This document shows, piece after piece, positions 7,104 through 14,646 of a stretch of DNA of 29,770 nucleotides. This DNA is from an uncultured Bacteroidales bacterium. GTDB lineage: Bacteria; Bacteroidota; Bacteroidia; Bacteroidales; UBA932. Under the pieces are notes generated by a model, which was not told the origin of the DNA, did no database searches, and worked only from the letters and a program-made list of their open reading frames with translations. The stretch covers positions 1 to 29,770 of the forward strand of contig CAKUYQ010000030.1 in assembly GCA_934717185.1 (NCBI GenBank), given 5' to 3'. Both the position numbers and the translations under genes were made by a program. Within the stretch, counting starts at the first letter, position 1. Each line of letters opens with the position of its first letter.

Positions 7104-8873
7104 CTAATCATGAGAAACCTGCTGCAGTTTGGTCCTGTATGCAGAAAAGATCTTTGACTTTGATACAAAGCCAAGATACCGGCCCTCAGAATCTACCACA
7201 GGAAGGTTCCAGGCACCTGTTGCCTCAAATTTCTCCATAACGCTCTCCATCTTCTCATCCTCTATTACCACCGTTGGAGCAGCCTTTTCATAGTCATCTA
7301 TAGTTGTTGTTTCATATTTATCCCTGTCAAACATCACCTCCCTTACATCATCTAAGAAGAGAACTCCGTTAATATGTTTGTTCTCATCTATTACCGGAAA
7401 TATATTTCTACGGGATTGTGTAATTGCCTTTACCAAGGTACCTAAATTAGCGCCCACAGGAATAGGAACAAAATCGTCCTCTATAAGGTTGCTTGTTTTA
7501 AGTAGCGTTAGCACAGCCTGATCTGAATCGTGGGTAAGCAGATTACCCTGTTTGGCTATTCGTTTTGTATAAATCGAGTATGATTCAAAGCATCTTATTG
7601 TTCCGTACGAAATTACAGAAGTAATAATAAGCGGCATAAGAAGATCATATCCACCCGTTATCTCTGCAATAAGGAAGATTGCAGTAAGTGGAGCCTGCAT
7701 AACACCCGCCATAAGGCCGGCCATTCCAACAAGCACAAAGTTAGTCTCCGGAAGTGGATGAATGCCTGTTAAGTTAATAAGTCTTACAACAACATAACCA
7801 AGCACACCACCCATAAACAGAGTAGGACCGAATGTACCGCCAACACCACCACCGGCATTTGTAAAGGTCATAGTAAATACTTTAACCAAAAAAACCAATA
7901 GGAAGAATATTGGAATCATCCATGGGGTGTTGAGATAGTCCATTATAAACGAAGTTCCTATAGCTTCTGATGGTTTATAATTTAGCAAACCTGTAAGACA
8001 CTCATAACCCTCTCCATAAAGCGGTGGAAAGATGAAAATAAGAACACCAAGGCTTACTGCAGATATGAACCATCTTTTGTAAGGGCCAATAATTGAACTT
8101 ATCTTATCCTCCATGCTTAATGTAACCCTTGTAAAATATAGAGACCCAAAACCGCAGACAACGCCCAATATTATGTAAAACACAATATTATCCATACTGA
8201 AAGGCAGCGTCTGGTTTGAGAAAGAGACCATATTTCCCAAAAAGAAGTAAGAGACTACAGTTGCTGTAACAGAGGATATTGCCAATGGAAGTATTGAGGT
8301 CATTGACATATTGAACAACAGAATCTCCAATGTAAACAGCACTCCGGCAAGCGGAGCTTTAAAGATTCCTGCAACTGCTCCGGCAGCACCACAACCTAAT
8401 AATATAGTTATATTCTTATAAGACAGTCCCATTGCCTGTCCTACATTAGACCCTATGGCAGCTCCTGTATAAACAATCGGTGCCTCCGCTCCAACGGAGC
8501 CTCCAAAACCAATAGTAACAGAACTTGCAGCCATAGAGGTCCACATATTGTGTTTTTTAATTTTGGACTCATTCTTTGAAACGGCAAGCAAAACCTTTGT
8601 AACGCCATGACCGATATTGTCCTTTACCACATAGCGCACAAACAGCATAGACAGCAGCATTCCTATACCCGGATAGATAAGATATAAAACACTGTCTGCC
8701 GGGGTATTAAACCAGCCGGTTAGAATATATCTTACAAAATGAATAAGTTGCTTTAAAAACACAGCCGCAAAACCACTCCCCAATCCAACAAAAAGGGCGA
8801 GAATAGCGAGCATGGTGCTTTCCGGCAAAGCATACAAATATCTTTTAAGCTTTTCAAAAGTTAATTTCAGCAT
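7104..8873 (-). CDS. CLC-family chloride channel/transporter with C-terminal CBS pair
   Basis: 589 residues: a CLC membrane domain to about residue 440 and a tandem CBS region after it (about 450-585), which usually binds adenine nucleotides and gates transport. The gating glutamate is present (Glu130 in GAEAP) and the GGTFGPTLFMGG segment matches the conserved GxFxP anion-binding motif. Two positions differ from E. coli ClcA: the GSGIP loop reads GHGVT (88-92), and the residue aligned to the proton glutamate Glu203 appears to be Ile184, next to Glu183. It moves anions across the inner membrane, as a channel or exchanger not decidable here. It has its own promoter (8907-8937) and precedes tex on the same strand. 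Confidence 0.9.
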   Translation of the reverse strand: MLKLTFEKLKRYLYALPESTMLAILALFVGLGSGFAAVFLKQLIHFVRYILTGWFNTPADSVLYLIYPGIGMLLSMLFVRYVVKDNIGHGVTKVLLAVSKNESKIKKHNMWTSMAASSVTIGFGGSVGAEAPIVYTGAAIGSNVGQAMGLSYKNITILLGCGAAGAVAGIFKAPLAGVLFTLEILLFNMSMTSILPLAISSVTATVVSYFFLGNMVSFSNQTLPFSMDNIVFYIILGVVCGFGSLYFTRVTLSMEDKISSIIGPYKRWFISAVSLGVLIFIFPPLYGEGYECLTGLLNYKPSEAIGTSFIMDYLNTPWMIPIFFLLVFLVKVFTMTFTNAGGGVGGTFGPTLFMGGVLGYVVVRLINLTGIHPLPETNFVLVGMAGLMAGVMQAPLTAIFLIAEITGGYDLLMPLIITSVISYGTIRCFESYSIYTKRIAKQGNLLTHDSDQAVLTLLKTSNLIEDDFVPIPVGANLGTLVKAITQSRRNIFPVIDENKHINGVLFLDDVREVMFDRDKYETTTIDDYEKAAPTVVIEDEKMESVMEKFEATGAWNLPVVDSEGRYLGFVSKSKIFSAYRTKLQQVSHD

Positions 8874-8906
8874 ATATCACTTCTCTGCAAAAACAGCTTC
8901 TTATTG

Positions 8907-8937
8907 CAAACTTACACAAAAAAGCGCCATTAGGAAA
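8907..8937 (-). promoter_or_regulatory. Promoter for the chloride channel gene
   Basis: Minus-strand TAAGTTTG (8914-8907) is a perfect TAnnTTTG -7 box. TTTC, one base off TTTG, lies 19 bases upstream at 8937-8934. The leader before the start codon at 8873 would be about 25 bases. Confidence 0.5.
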
Positions 8938-9009
8938 GAAGATTAAAAATTTCAGCGAAGAAAAATGAATAAATCCTAACAAAAGCGGTAGTGTAAAGGG
9001 TAATTAATA

Positions 9010-9047
9010 AAAACTGCAAAGGGTAACCAAATGTTATTGGCCACCCT
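9010..9047 (-). terminator. Rho-independent terminator of the small acidic protein gene
   Basis: An 11-bp stem with two G-U pairs is formed on the minus strand by 9047-9037 and 9030-9020, with a 6-base loop, followed by T-rich sequence (TTTGCAGTTTTT). It lies 26 bases past the stop of the gene ending at 9073. Confidence 0.6.
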
Positions 9048-9072
9048 CCGTAAAATATATAGGATCAATAAA

Positions 9073-9432
9073 TTACTCGTCTGAATCATCCTCTCCGGCA
9101 AAAGCAGGATTGCCCTCATTGTCTGGAAATGTATTATTCTCTCCTGTCTCCGATTCATCTTCTGAGTTATCTCCAAAGATATCCTTTTCAACATCCTCGT
9201 AGTCATCTATTTTTACATCAATCTTAATAAGATATATGGCTTCCGGAATCTCAAGAGAGATAGCATAAAAGAAAGTTCCGTTTGGCTTGTCAACTTTAAA
9301 AATATCACCCATATAATCTGAATAGCCTCTTGGATACTTCTCCTTAAAGGCCGCAGCGAGCTCTGGCGACATGTTCGCGTAGCTTACCACCAATCTCTTC
9401 TTGTTCAAACGTTGTTCGGTCTTGCTAGACAT
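9073..9432 (-). CDS. Conserved small protein with acidic C-terminal tail, function unknown
   Basis: 119 residues. The first third is basic (TEQRLNKKRLVVSY), the middle third predicts as alternating strand (FYAISLEIPEAIYLIKIDVKI), and the last 40 residues are mostly Asp/Glu/Ser/Gly/Asn and likely disordered. It has no signal peptide or membrane segment, so it should be cytoplasmic. I recall near-identical small proteins in other Bacteroidales but know no assigned function. It appears monocistronic: it has its own terminator, and a weak -7 candidate (TATAATTG, 9506-9499) lies within an 11-base-period direct repeat upstream. Base composition matches its neighbours. Confidence 0.75.
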   Translation of the reverse strand: MSSKTEQRLNKKRLVVSYANMSPELAAAFKEKYPRGYSDYMGDIFKVDKPNGTFFYAISLEIPEAIYLIKIDVKIDDYEDVEKDIFGDNSEDESETGENNTFPDNEGNPAFAGEDDSDE

Positions 9433-9495
9433 ACTATCTGATTATTTAGTTACTCTTATTACTTTCTTGTTGTTCATCCGCTTTTTCAAAAGCGA

Positions 9496-9514
9496 GTGCA
9501 ATTATAGTGCAATT
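9496..9514. repeat. Short direct repeat upstream of the small acidic protein gene
   Basis: GTGCAATT occurs at 9496-9503 and again at 9507-9514, 11 bases apart, about one helical turn. The repeat overlaps the weak -7 candidate TATAATTG, so it could be an operator, but it may also be chance in A/T-rich DNA. Confidence 0.35.
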
Positions 9515-9538
9515 TTTTTAATTAGAGAACAGAAAAAA

Positions 9539-11326
9539 TCATTTCTTGAAAAAATATGATTTTTGCACCTGTTTTTTCTGCATATTCTTCTCCACGAACA
9601 CTCTCTCAAAGGTTTTTGTATCCATTTCCGTGTAGTACATTACGGAGGATTTTGTCATTGGTGTAGGGGTAAAATCCTGTACTTGCTCTGTACATATACC
9701 CTTTAAAGAGGGGGTATTGGCAAGTCTCTCCATATCTTTTATCGAACACCCCGGATGAGATGAGATAAAGTAAGGAATAATCTGCATCCTAACCCCTTTT
9801 TGCCTTGTAAGGGTGTCAAACTCCCTTCTCAACCTTTCAAAAAGAGCAAACGAAGGCTTGTTCATGAGCCGTAAGACATTCTGTTCCGTATGCTCCGGCG
9901 CAACCTTCAGCCTCCCGGATGTATGCTTAAGTACAAGTTCAGTAAAATATGGCTTGGATGAGCTGTCCAAAAAGCCCTTTGCATCCAAAAAAAGATCATA
10001 CCTTATTCCGCTTCCAATATAGGCATTCCTAATCCCATTCACCTTATCAACCTCTGCATAAAGCTTTAGAAGCCTTCTGTGCGAATTGTTAAGATTGGGG
10101 CACATCTTTGGAAACAGGCAACTCTTTCTATAACATTTTTCACAGACAGACTCATCATTTCCTTTCATTCCGTACATATTGGCAGTCGGCCCGCCAAGGT
10201 CAGATATATTTCCGGCAAAATCAGGCAATTCATGCAATTGAGCAATCTCCTTTAAAATAGACTCTTCAGACCTGCTTTGAATATGCTTCCCCTGATGCGC
10301 AGCTATTGTACAGAAACTGCATCCGCCAAAACACCCCCTATGAGTATTTACAGAAAACTTTATCATCTCATACGCAGGAATATGTTTTCCTTTATACCTT
10401 GGATGAGGTAGTTTGGTAAACGGCAGATCGTGATAAGAATCTATCTCTGCTGTGCTTGGTATTGGATTGGCCGGATTAATATAAATATATTGGGTCCCGA
10501 CAGGCTCTACAAGCCGCACAGGATGCATCTTGTTGGCCTCTGTCTCAACAATGTTAAATCCATCTATAAATGATTTTTTATCCTTTTTACATCTGTCAAA
10601 TGATGGGAGTAGCTTGAAGTCTTCATTCTCTGTCTCCTCAGTTAAAGCCTGCTTTGGAGGAATCACGCTTTTATAGGCGACCTGATTCATTGCAAGAAGC
10701 TGAACCGCAAGCTCCCTGTTCTTTAGAAGATCCATACCACCATGAATAACCCTTCTATTCCTCTTAATGAACGCTGCAACATCAAGCACTGTCTTCTCAC
10801 CCATACCGTAAATCAGAAGATCTGCAGGTGTCTGAGCTAATATAGATGGTAAAAGCGTATCTTGCCAATAATCGTAATGAGTAACCCTCCTAAGTGAGGC
10901 TTCAATTCCACCAATCACAATGGGTACAGAAGGATACAGCTTTCTAAGTATATCTGTATATGTCTTTACGGCATAATCGGGTCTCATTCCCGATTTTCCT
11001 CCCGGTGTATAAGCATCCGTACTCCTCAAGCGTTTGGCAGCAGTGTAATGATTCACCATTGAATCCATTGCACCTGAGGTAACAGCAAAGAAAAGACGCG
11101 GTTCACCCATCTTTTTAAAATCTCTGAGGTCATCTCTCCAATTGGGTTGTGGAACAACAGCTACCCTGTAGCCACCTCTCTCCAATACCCTTGCTATAAC
11201 AGCTGCACCAAAGGCCGGATGATCTATAAATGCATCACCTGTAAAAAGCACCACATCAACATTCTTCCAGCCTAACACATCCAATTCCTTAACACTTGTA
11301 GGAAACTGTGTTATTTTTTTCTCCAT
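9539..11326 (-). CDS. ygiQ: YgiQ-family radical SAM protein
   Basis: 595 residues from the ATG at 11326; an in-frame TTG two codons upstream (11332) is a less likely start. N-terminal domain with DVVLFTGDAFIDHPAFG, then a radical SAM core with the cluster motif in RGCFGGCSFCTIAAHQG, and later cysteines in ESVCEKCYRKSCLFPKMCPN that are typical of the family. The family is widespread and its reaction is not established to my knowledge. It sits 10 bases after the argS stop on the same strand, so it is probably translated from the symporter-argS-ygiQ message. The Lys/Gln-rich C-terminus is also usual. Confidence 0.93.
   Translation of the reverse strand: MEKKITQFPTSVKELDVLGWKNVDVVLFTGDAFIDHPAFGAAVIARVLERGGYRVAVVPQPNWRDDLRDFKKMGEPRLFFAVTSGAMDSMVNHYTAAKRLRSTDAYTPGGKSGMRPDYAVKTYTDILRKLYPSVPIVIGGIEASLRRVTHYDYWQDTLLPSILAQTPADLLIYGMGEKTVLDVAAFIKRNRRVIHGGMDLLKNRELAVQLLAMNQVAYKSVIPPKQALTEETENEDFKLLPSFDRCKKDKKSFIDGFNIVETEANKMHPVRLVEPVGTQYIYINPANPIPSTAEIDSYHDLPFTKLPHPRYKGKHIPAYEMIKFSVNTHRGCFGGCSFCTIAAHQGKHIQSRSEESILKEIAQLHELPDFAGNISDLGGPTANMYGMKGNDESVCEKCYRKSCLFPKMCPNLNNSHRRLLKLYAEVDKVNGIRNAYIGSGIRYDLFLDAKGFLDSSSKPYFTELVLKHTSGRLKVAPEHTEQNVLRLMNKPSFALFERLRREFDTLTRQKGVRMQIIPYFISSHPGCSIKDMERLANTPSLKGICTEQVQDFTPTPMTKSSVMYYTEMDTKTFERVFVEKNMQKKQVQKSYFFKK
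10495..10502 (-). repeat. TGTCGGGA word (copy 5)
   Basis: In ygiQ; here the coding strand carries TGTCGGGA in the Pro-Val-Gly-Thr frame. Flanks match the longer consensus poorly. Confidence 0.55.
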
Positions 11327-11336
11327 AAACAAGCGT

Positions 11337-13145
11337 CTACATTCTCTCCGGCAGCTTTATCCCCAAGATATCCATTCCTTTAACCAAGACTTTTGCAATA
11401 AGTTCTATCATAAAGAGTCTGAACTGTTTTAATTTAACATCCGGTTCCTTAAGGATGGTCACATCATGGTAATACTTGCTGAACTCTTTGGCAAGGTCAA
11501 AACAATAGTTTGCTATAATGGCAGGAGAGAGCTCTTTCCCGGCATCCTTAATCTTCACCGGCAATTGATTTAGCAATTTGATTATCTCTAATTCCTGTGG
11601 AAGAAGCATAATGGTATCATCCTCTGCAATGCATCTGTCTGTAACAACCGTCTGTCCGCCATTCTCCTCTGCAGCTTTTCTTAATATTGATTTTATTCTT
11701 GCATGGGTGTATTGGATAAACGGACCTGTATTTCCGTTAAAATCTATTGACTCCTGAGGATCAAAAAGCATTGTCTTTTTAGGGTCTACTTTAATGATAA
11801 AGTATTTAAGAGCACCCAATCCAATCATCTCAAACAGATCATCCTTCTCGGTATCGGACAGGCCGTCCAACCTTCCCAAAGACTCAGATGTCTCTTTTGC
11901 GGTCTCATACATACTCTGTACCAAATCATCTGCATCTACAACCGTACCCTCTCTTGATTTCATTTTCCCGTTCGGCAACTCTACCATTCCGTATGAAAGA
12001 TGGTAAATACTGTCTGCCCAGCTGAAACCTAATTTTTTTAGTATAAGTTTCAATACCTGGAAATGATAGTTCTGCTCGTTTCCAACCACATAGATATGTT
12101 CGTCAAGATTATTCTCCTCAAACCTCTGAACTGCAGTTCCCAAATCCTGTGTCATATAGACAGATGTACCATCCCCTCTAAGGAGCAGTTTCTTGTCTAA
12201 TCCGTCTCCTGTAAGATCACACCATACAGAACCATCTTCATGTGTTTCAAAAATCCCCCTTTTCAGCCCCTCCTGAACCAAAGCCTTGCCATGAAGATAT
12301 GTCTGCGATTCATAATATGTTTTTGCAAATGATATTCCAAGCCTTTTGTATGTTGCATCAAAACCTTCGTACACCCATCCGTTCATCATCTTCCAAAGAT
12401 CTACAACCTCCTTGTCCCCTTGCTCCCACTTGAGCAACATCTCCTGCGCTCTCTTTAATATAGGTGATTGCTTTTCTGCCTCCTCCTCCGGGATATTCTT
12501 CTCTGCAGCAATAGCCTTTGTCTCCTTCTTGAGCTCGTTACTGAACAGAACATAATATTTACCTACAAGATGGTCACCCTTCATACCGGAACTCTGAGGT
12601 GTCTCTCCGTTCCCAAACATCTGCCATGCAAGCATGGATTTGCAGATATGTATACCCCTGTCGTTTACAAGGTTAACCCTTATAACATTGTGACCGTTTG
12701 CTTCAAGTACACGAGATACAGACCAACCCAACAGGTTATTTCTAACATGTCCGAGATGGAGAGGTTTATTTGTGTTGGGGGATGAGAACTCTATCATTAT
12801 AGTCTTGCCGCTTGGCGCCAACTGTCCAAAATCTTTATTGGAATATATATCGCATAGAATCTCTTTCCAGAACTTCTGCGAAAACTTTATGTTAAGGAAC
12901 CCTTTTACCACATTAAAGCTTTCTATCTCTTTATTATTCTGTCTTAGATACTCTCCTATTTCGTTTGCGGTAACATCCGGTGCCTTATGGCTTGTCTTTA
13001 GCAACGGAAATGTAACCAATGTTATATCCCCTTCAAAATCTTTTCTTGTCGCCTGGGTCTGGACCAAATTGTCGGGAACTGAAACATTATAAATTTTCTC
13101 AATCGCTTCCTTTGCCTTCTCAAAAATAAAACTCTCTGGATTCAT
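11337..13145 (-). CDS. argS: Arginyl-tRNA synthetase
   Basis: 602-residue class I synthetase that charges tRNA-Arg. The order is an N-terminal Add-1-like domain, the HIGH motif as HLGH in SSPNTNKPLHLGHVRNN, the catalytic Rossmann domain, a KMSKS-equivalent GKMKSREGT, and the C-terminal DALR anticodon-binding domain (YTHARIKSILRKA to the end). Length and motif spacing are normal. It lies 20 bases after the symporter stop and 10 bases before the ygiQ start, suggesting one transcript. No separate promoter box is visible in the gap. Confidence 0.97.
   Translation of the reverse strand: MNPESFIFEKAKEAIEKIYNVSVPDNLVQTQATRKDFEGDITLVTFPLLKTSHKAPDVTANEIGEYLRQNNKEIESFNVVKGFLNIKFSQKFWKEILCDIYSNKDFGQLAPSGKTIMIEFSSPNTNKPLHLGHVRNNLLGWSVSRVLEANGHNVIRVNLVNDRGIHICKSMLAWQMFGNGETPQSSGMKGDHLVGKYYVLFSNELKKETKAIAAEKNIPEEEAEKQSPILKRAQEMLLKWEQGDKEVVDLWKMMNGWVYEGFDATYKRLGISFAKTYYESQTYLHGKALVQEGLKRGIFETHEDGSVWCDLTGDGLDKKLLLRGDGTSVYMTQDLGTAVQRFEENNLDEHIYVVGNEQNYHFQVLKLILKKLGFSWADSIYHLSYGMVELPNGKMKSREGTVVDADDLVQSMYETAKETSESLGRLDGLSDTEKDDLFEMIGLGALKYFIIKVDPKKTMLFDPQESIDFNGNTGPFIQYTHARIKSILRKAAEENGGQTVVTDRCIAEDDTIMLLPQELEIIKLLNQLPVKIKDAGKELSPAIIANYCFDLAKEFSKYYHDVTILKEPDVKLKQFRLFMIELIAKVLVKGMDILGIKLPERM
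13070..13077 (+). repeat. TGTCGGGA word (copy 6)
   Basis: In argS, coding strand in the Val-Pro-Asp-Asn frame; flanked by ATT upstream and ACT downstream. Confidence 0.6.
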
Positions 13146-13165
13146 CTCTCTTTATATTTATTATT

Positions 13166-14536
13166 CTAATTTTTACAAGCGTCCTCTCTTGCAATGTAGC
13201 TCTTAAGTGCAGCCTTAGCTTTTGGTGCAAGAATAAGCAGGGTAATCATAGTTGGAAAGGCCATTAACGCATAAGCCAAATCTATAATTCCAACCGCTGC
13301 CTTTAACGGTATAACTGCCGCAACAACAAGCATTACAAGATAAAAGTAATTGTAATATTTTGCATTTTTTGCTCCAAACAGGTAGCCTGTACACTTTGTT
13401 CCGTAATAAGAATATGAGAACATTGTTGAGAATGCAAAAATAATTACCATTATCATAAGCAGCAAACTTCCATACCCCGGAATAGCTGCCTCAAATGAGT
13501 TGAGGGCAATTTCCAGTCCTTTTATATCCTCTACATGGTAATCACCCTTAAGCAGAATTGCCAATGCTGTTAAGGTACAAATAAGTCCGCTATCTATTGC
13601 AGGGCCTATCATAGCTACAAGTCCCTCTCTCGCCGGTTCATTGTTTTTTGAAGCGCCATGCATCATAGAGGCAGTTCCAACTCCGGCTTCATTTACAAGG
13701 GCTGCTCTTCTTGCTCCAATTATTGCAACCCCTATAAAACCTCCAAGGCCGGCCTTAAAGTTAAAAGCACCCTCTATAATATCCGAAAACACCCTTGGTA
13801 CCTCTGTAATGTTTGTCGCTATGATATAACCTACAAGCAGGAAGTACATGATTACCATTGCAGGAACCAACTTCGTTGAAAGCTTGGCTATCCTTTGAAT
13901 GCCTCCAAGAACTACAAACGCAACAATAACGCAGATTCCCACCCCTATCAAAGCCCTCAGCCCTACAGTGTTTTCTATACCGGCAGGCGTAGTAAAGACA
14001 GTGGTTACAGCCTCCGTAAGCTGATTTGCCTGCATTACACACAACGTTCCTATTAGCGCCGATATTGAGAAAAAGACAGCCGCAGGTTTCCATTTGGGGC
14101 CGAAAGCCGATGTTATCATATACATAGGGCCACCTTGAATCTCACCATTTGTATCCTTTCCTCTATACATGATAGATAATGTGCCTTCAAAAAATTTTGT
14201 AGCCATACCAACACACGCACTCACCCACATCCAGAAGATGGCTCCGGGTCCACCCATTGTAAGAGCTATTGCAACACCGGCAATATTGCCCATTCCAACA
14301 GTTGCAGCTATTGCAGACATCAGCGCTTCAAACGAAGATATCTGCCCCGGTTGCGAATCATCTTTTTTTCTTAACGATTTAATAGACCGTCCCAAATATC
14401 TGAATGGAACAAAACCGGAATAGATAAGGAAGAACAGACCGCCCCCAATTAAGACTAAAAAAAGCGGATACCCGCATACAGCATCACTTACAACTGTAAT
14501 GAAATGCTCAATAGAACTCCAAAAATCAGTCATCAA
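13166..14536 (-). CDS. Sodium:alanine/glycine symporter (AGCS family)
   Basis: 456 residues with about 10-11 membrane segments. The AGCS signature region is present near residues 75-100 (TVGMGNIAGVAIALTMGGPG followed by IFWMWVSACVGMATKFFE), and IQGGPMYMI further along is also typical. It imports alanine or glycine with sodium. Two ATG codons stand in tandem at the start (14536 and 14533); either is possible. A -7 box lies 20 bases upstream. It leads a probable operon with argS and ygiQ. With the peptidases in this window it supports amino-acid use (inference). Confidence 0.92.
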   Translation of the reverse strand: MMTDFWSSIEHFITVVSDAVCGYPLFLVLIGGGLFFLIYSGFVPFRYLGRSIKSLRKKDDSQPGQISSFEALMSAIAATVGMGNIAGVAIALTMGGPGAIFWMWVSACVGMATKFFEGTLSIMYRGKDTNGEIQGGPMYMITSAFGPKWKPAAVFFSISALIGTLCVMQANQLTEAVTTVFTTPAGIENTVGLRALIGVGICVIVAFVVLGGIQRIAKLSTKLVPAMVIMYFLLVGYIIATNITEVPRVFSDIIEGAFNFKAGLGGFIGVAIIGARRAALVNEAGVGTASMMHGASKNNEPAREGLVAMIGPAIDSGLICTLTALAILLKGDYHVEDIKGLEIALNSFEAAIPGYGSLLLMIMVIIFAFSTMFSYSYYGTKCTGYLFGAKNAKYYNYFYLVMLVVAAVIPLKAAVGIIDLAYALMAFPTMITLLILAPKAKAALKSYIAREDACKN

Positions 14537-14555
14537 ATTAAAAGTTTAGAACTCT

Positions 14556-14563
14556 CAAAGGTA
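14556..14563 (-). promoter_or_regulatory. Promoter -7 box for the symporter-argS-ygiQ run
   Basis: Minus-strand TACCTTTG is a perfect TAnnTTTG box, the same octamer as in the stable-RNA promoter at the left edge. A TTTG at 14583-14580 lies 16 bases upstream, shorter than the usual 19, and overlaps the T-tract of the preceding terminator. Confidence 0.5.
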
Positions 14564-14580
14564 CATAATAAATGCTACAC

Positions 14581-14618
14581 AAAAAAAGATGGTGACTAAA
14601 ATGTATTCAGCCACCATC
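14581..14618 (-). terminator. Rho-independent terminator of the M3 peptidase gene
   Basis: A 7-bp stem (GATGGTG/CACCATC, 14588-14594 and 14612-14618) extends inward with two mismatches. On the minus strand it is followed by seven T residues (14587-14581), right after the peptidase stop. A run of 13 A on the other side (14619-14631) would let it work in both directions. Confidence 0.75.
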
Positions 14619-14646
14619 AAAAAAAAAAAAATTACAAAAACGTTTC

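Noticed and set aside
9479..9494. Hairpin CGCTTTTTCAAAAGCG as a ygiQ terminator
   Set aside because: Tiny loop and no T-run on the minus strand after it.
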